Below are positions 61,574-64,000 of a DNA stretch of 64,000 nt, piece by piece. The stretch spans positions 20,995,880 through 21,059,879 of the forward strand of contig CP092874.1 in the NCBI GenBank assembly GCA_030710605.1. Direction: 5' to 3'. How positions within the stretch are numbered: the first letter of the stretch is position 1; every line of letters starts with the position of its first letter. Made by a program: the position numbers and the translations under genes. A model generated the notes under the pieces. The model was not told where the DNA came from and made no database searches. It saw only the letters and a list, made by a program, of their open reading frames with translations. This DNA comes from Cordylochernes scorpioides (Eukaryota > Arthropoda > Arachnida > Pseudoscorpiones > Chernetidae).

Positions 61574-61860
61574 AAGGCAAAATAGCCTAGCTGCGAAAGC
61601 TTTAGACTTTAGAACCTGATGTCCCTGGTTCGAGCACGCTTTTCGCTATCTTTTTTATTTTCTCTAATTATTTTTGTAATCTCTTCCTCAAGCCACAGTA
61701 CCAATCACACACAAGCAATGATAAGGCAAAATAGCCTAGCTACGAAAGCTTTAGACTTTAGAACCTGATGTCACTGGTTCGAACACGCTTTTCGCTATCT
61801 TTTTTATTTTCTCTAATTATTTTTATAATCTCTTCCTCAAGCCACACCAACCACACACAA
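61574..61860 (+). repeat. Tandem pair of tRNA-like Pol III units
   Basis: Two units at 149-bp spacing. Each has TAGCCTAGCTGCGAAAGC (A box), CTGGTTCGA(G/A)CACGC (B box), an acceptor of partial pairing and TTTTTT after CGCTATC. The copies differ at few sites. They look like a tRNA-derived gene or SINE duplicated in tandem. The anticodon cannot be assigned safely. Confidence 0.55.
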
Positions 61861-62051
61861 GCCACAGTACCAACCACACAGAAGCCACACCACAGCGCCA
61901 CAGAAGCAGGAACCACCACCGTCTAACCACCGCCATTATTTCCCGTAGCTTGTTACAGCTGCACGGACTTCAATTGGTCCGTACCGTAACTTCCCCCACA
62001 CCACTTAGCTGCACCTCTGTGGTCTTACTGCTTCCTTCTGACTGACTACCT
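61861..62051. other. CCACA-rich stretch
   Basis: Irregular ACCACACACAAGCCACA repeats; no gene. Confidence 0.4.
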
Positions 62052-62612
62052 ACACTCATGGAGACAAAACTTACGGACTTTGTACCTTTTACCATGTATA
62101 TCGTGACAGTAACTCTGAAAGATATTACAGTGATCTTTATTGAACACCCCTGAGATAACCAAGTGTATATACACTCTTGGACAAAACTTAAGTAAGTTGT
62201 AACTTTTAGCATGTATATCTGGATTCAGACAATAACTCTGAAAGATATTACAGTGACCTTTATTGAAGACACACGAGATAACCAAGTGTACATACACTAA
62301 TGGACAAAACTTAAGGGAGTTGTACCTTTTAGCATGTATATCTGGGGATTCAGACAATAACTGAAAGATATTACTGTGACCTTTATTGAAGACACACGAG
62401 ATAACCAAGTGTATATACACTCATGGACAAAACTTAAGGAAGTTGTACCTTTTAGCATATATATAGTGACAATAACTCTGAAAGATATTACAGTGATCTT
62501 TATTGAAGACACACGAGATAACCAAGTGTGAACAGCCTCTGTCTCCTTCAAAATAACAAACGACCGACGATATGAAAGACTTTCCACTTCCCAAAGTTTT
62601 GTCCATTAGTGT
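62052..62612 (+). repeat. Family M array, about 4 units
   Basis: Units start near 62052, 62170, 62293 and 62418 with (C)ACTCATGGACAAAACTTAAG variants. The last unit continues into the unique right part (GACCGACGATATGAAAGAC) and ends GTTTTGTCCATTAGTG. Diverged from the arrays at 0.7 and 3-4.8 kb. Confidence 0.8.
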
Positions 62613-62879
62613 ATATAACATATACATAGCTCTCCACATCTTATATTCTACCACTATTAACCACAAAGCACCAATCGCCCAACATTATCTTTCCTACTTA
62701 TAAAAGGCAATATAACAAGCCATCTATATATATAAGAAAATCTTTATATAAAAAAGACATATATTAGATTATCAATTATTTTATTTCCAAAGCGCTATAT
62801 CCCGCAAGGGATACTTGCGCCAAACAAGGAGAAAAGTTTATTTACATAAGTTATTTACATTATTCAACGCATGAAAATA
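62613..62879. other. No gene; likely LINE 3' UTR in part
   Basis: GCGCTATATCCCGCAAGGGA near 62792 precedes the LINE coding remnant on the minus strand and is probably its 3' UTR. Confidence 0.4.
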
Positions 62880-63060
62880 TTAGAGATCCAGATTTTGTAG
62901 AAAGTTTAGAATGTATTTACAAAATGAATTGAACTTTAAATATGATTTTTTATCGGAAATCAAATCGTTAAGCTCACAAACAACTAGTTCCTTCTTCATT
63001 CTATGATCTTGAAATGCTGGGCAATCGATCAGTAGATGTCTTAGATTAAATAAAAGATAT
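62880..63060 (-). pseudogene. LINE C-terminal coding fragment
   Basis: The minus frame reads LRHLLIDCPAFQDHRMKKEL and continues to YILNFLQNLDL and TAA at 62880-62882. The HLLIDCPAF block is the H-x4-C half of the C-terminal knuckle of non-LTR reverse transcriptases, as in HYIFECMPL of the 31.8 kb LINE, but from a different family. Upstream domains are absent. Confidence 0.65.
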
Positions 63061-64000
63061 TTTTTCAGTCCAATATATGTATTTTTATTCTCTAAAGATT
63101 AGAATATGGATTTTGCTCTATTTTCAGAGAAAGATATAAGAAAATAAAACCATTAAGCATGAAGTTTTCTTTTTCAAGATAAAACAAATACTTTATACTG
63201 TTTCTACTGTGGTGAAAACATATTGGAAGGGCTTGGTTTATCAGTGACAATTGACAATTAAAAATGGTTTATTGATATCTAGTCAACAGTCAAAGAGAGA
63301 AGTTTACAGAGTTTAAAACAGTAGAGAAAATATATACACCAGACGAGGCCTTCTCCGAAGTTACGTTTGGATCCTTAAGGAGCTTAGAATGGTCTTGAGT
63401 TCAGATAGGCCCTTGGTTCATCAGTGGGGAACCCTCCCAGCGGTTTCGCCAATTTAATCCCTCCCTTCTTTCACCAGACTGTTTTTTTAAAGAGTTCTAA
63501 TACTATATAGGACGATTCTGCTTATATATACGACAAGGAGGAAGAAATAGGATGATCAAAAATATCAAAAAATCATAAAAACGATATCATCAAAAGACTA
63601 GCCTTAGTAAGGATGCTTTAAGAGGACAAGAATCCTGCCAGTTACCAACCTATGTGTTGAGGGGAACCAATAGATAAGATTTAATTTATAATCCAAATTG
63701 GGTATGACCTATTTATTGAAATCGACCGTTTCAGGGTTCCTATCTAATGTATTTCTACTGTCCTCAAAACTTATGTCTATAGTTAATCTAAAATATCCAT
63801 TCCAAGAGTCTAGCATCAGTATCACTATAAAAGGAAAGCCGAAAAATGTAATATAACAGCTGTATGATAGATTAAACTGGCGAAACCGCTGGGAAGGTCA
63901 ACCACTAATGAGTCAGGTCTTCCCATTAATTTTTCATTGTAGTAAGGGCAGTAGAAAATTGTTTAATTTTTAAAAGAATCATACGTGAATAGTTTCGAAT
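63061..64000. repeat. Broken family F copies, to window end
   Basis: F segments at about 63190-63250 (GGAAGGGCTTGGTTTATCAG), 63405-63540 (GGGGAACCCTCCCAGCGGTT, GACGATTCTGCTTATATATA) and inverted at about 63790-64000 (AACTGGCGAAACCGCTGGGA). Inserted or unrelated DNA lies between 63255-63400 and 63550-63780. No gene is seen. Confidence 0.55.

Noticed and set aside
61596..61650. A suppressor-like TTA anticodon in the tRNA-like pair
   Set aside because: The anticodon stem does not pair well enough to define the loop.
1..64000. Penelope-like element as host of the ribozymes
   Set aside because: No Penelope reverse transcriptase or GIY-YIG motif is seen on either strand, so the link is only by ribozyme type.

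Overview
This is AT-rich, repeat-saturated nuclear DNA from a multicellular animal, most likely an invertebrate (an arthropod is my best guess, held loosely). Support: eukaryotic tRNA and 5S rRNA sequences, GT/AG exon signals, and a metazoan transposon mix (Ty3/gypsy, non-LTR LINE, EN-containing Helitron, Tc1, pogo-like, hAT). There is no bacterial operon structure. No complete host protein gene can be read. A few exon-like pieces (6.7, 16.3, 26.8, 29.0, 39.5, 55.3 and 59.2 kb) suggest intronic or intergenic DNA.

Layout: 0-7 kb holds the 3' end of a gypsy element, hammerhead-bearing foldbacks, a TIR-MITE amplified into tandem arrays (family M) and RTE-like tails. 7.3-12.7 kb is a 60-bp satellite with higher-order structure. 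13-22 kb holds foldbacks, a 75-bp array, a hAT MITE and a duplicated tRNA-Gly unit. 22.2-26.6 kb is a young LTR retrotransposon with apparently identical LTRs. 27.4-28.7 kb is a 78-bp minisatellite. 31.3-35.1 kb is a 5'-truncated LINE with an 18-bp target duplication. 37-38.6 and 52.2-54 kb hold two complementary deletion derivatives of an EN-containing Helitron (Helentron type). 44-48 kb holds foldbacks, one 2.9 kb long. 48.9-49.2 kb is a mixed tRNA/5S cluster. 54-64 kb holds pogo-like MITEs, SINE-like units, a Tc1 relic, and more copies of the same families.

The most interesting system is a set of foldback elements carrying hammerhead ribozymes. Several subfamilies have a complete catalytic core and short, often palindromic stem III (CGCG, CCATGG). 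Their stems I and II differ in sequence but keep base pairing, which is covariation expected of working RNA. Full cores lie at 1466-1509(-), 5399-5440(+), 14349-14390(-), 20798-20839(+), 30634-30677(+) and 44581-44622(+). Decayed copies lie at about 15.1, 17.4, 35.5, 36.0, 43.9, 50.0 and 56.9 kb. Such minimal hammerheads are known from Penelope-like elements and animal retrozymes, but no Penelope reverse transcriptase is in the window.

A second theme is tandem expansion from dispersed elements: the 123-bp arrays come from MITE family M, and the 78-bp minisatellite is a segment that also occurs in a tRNA-derived SINE-like unit.
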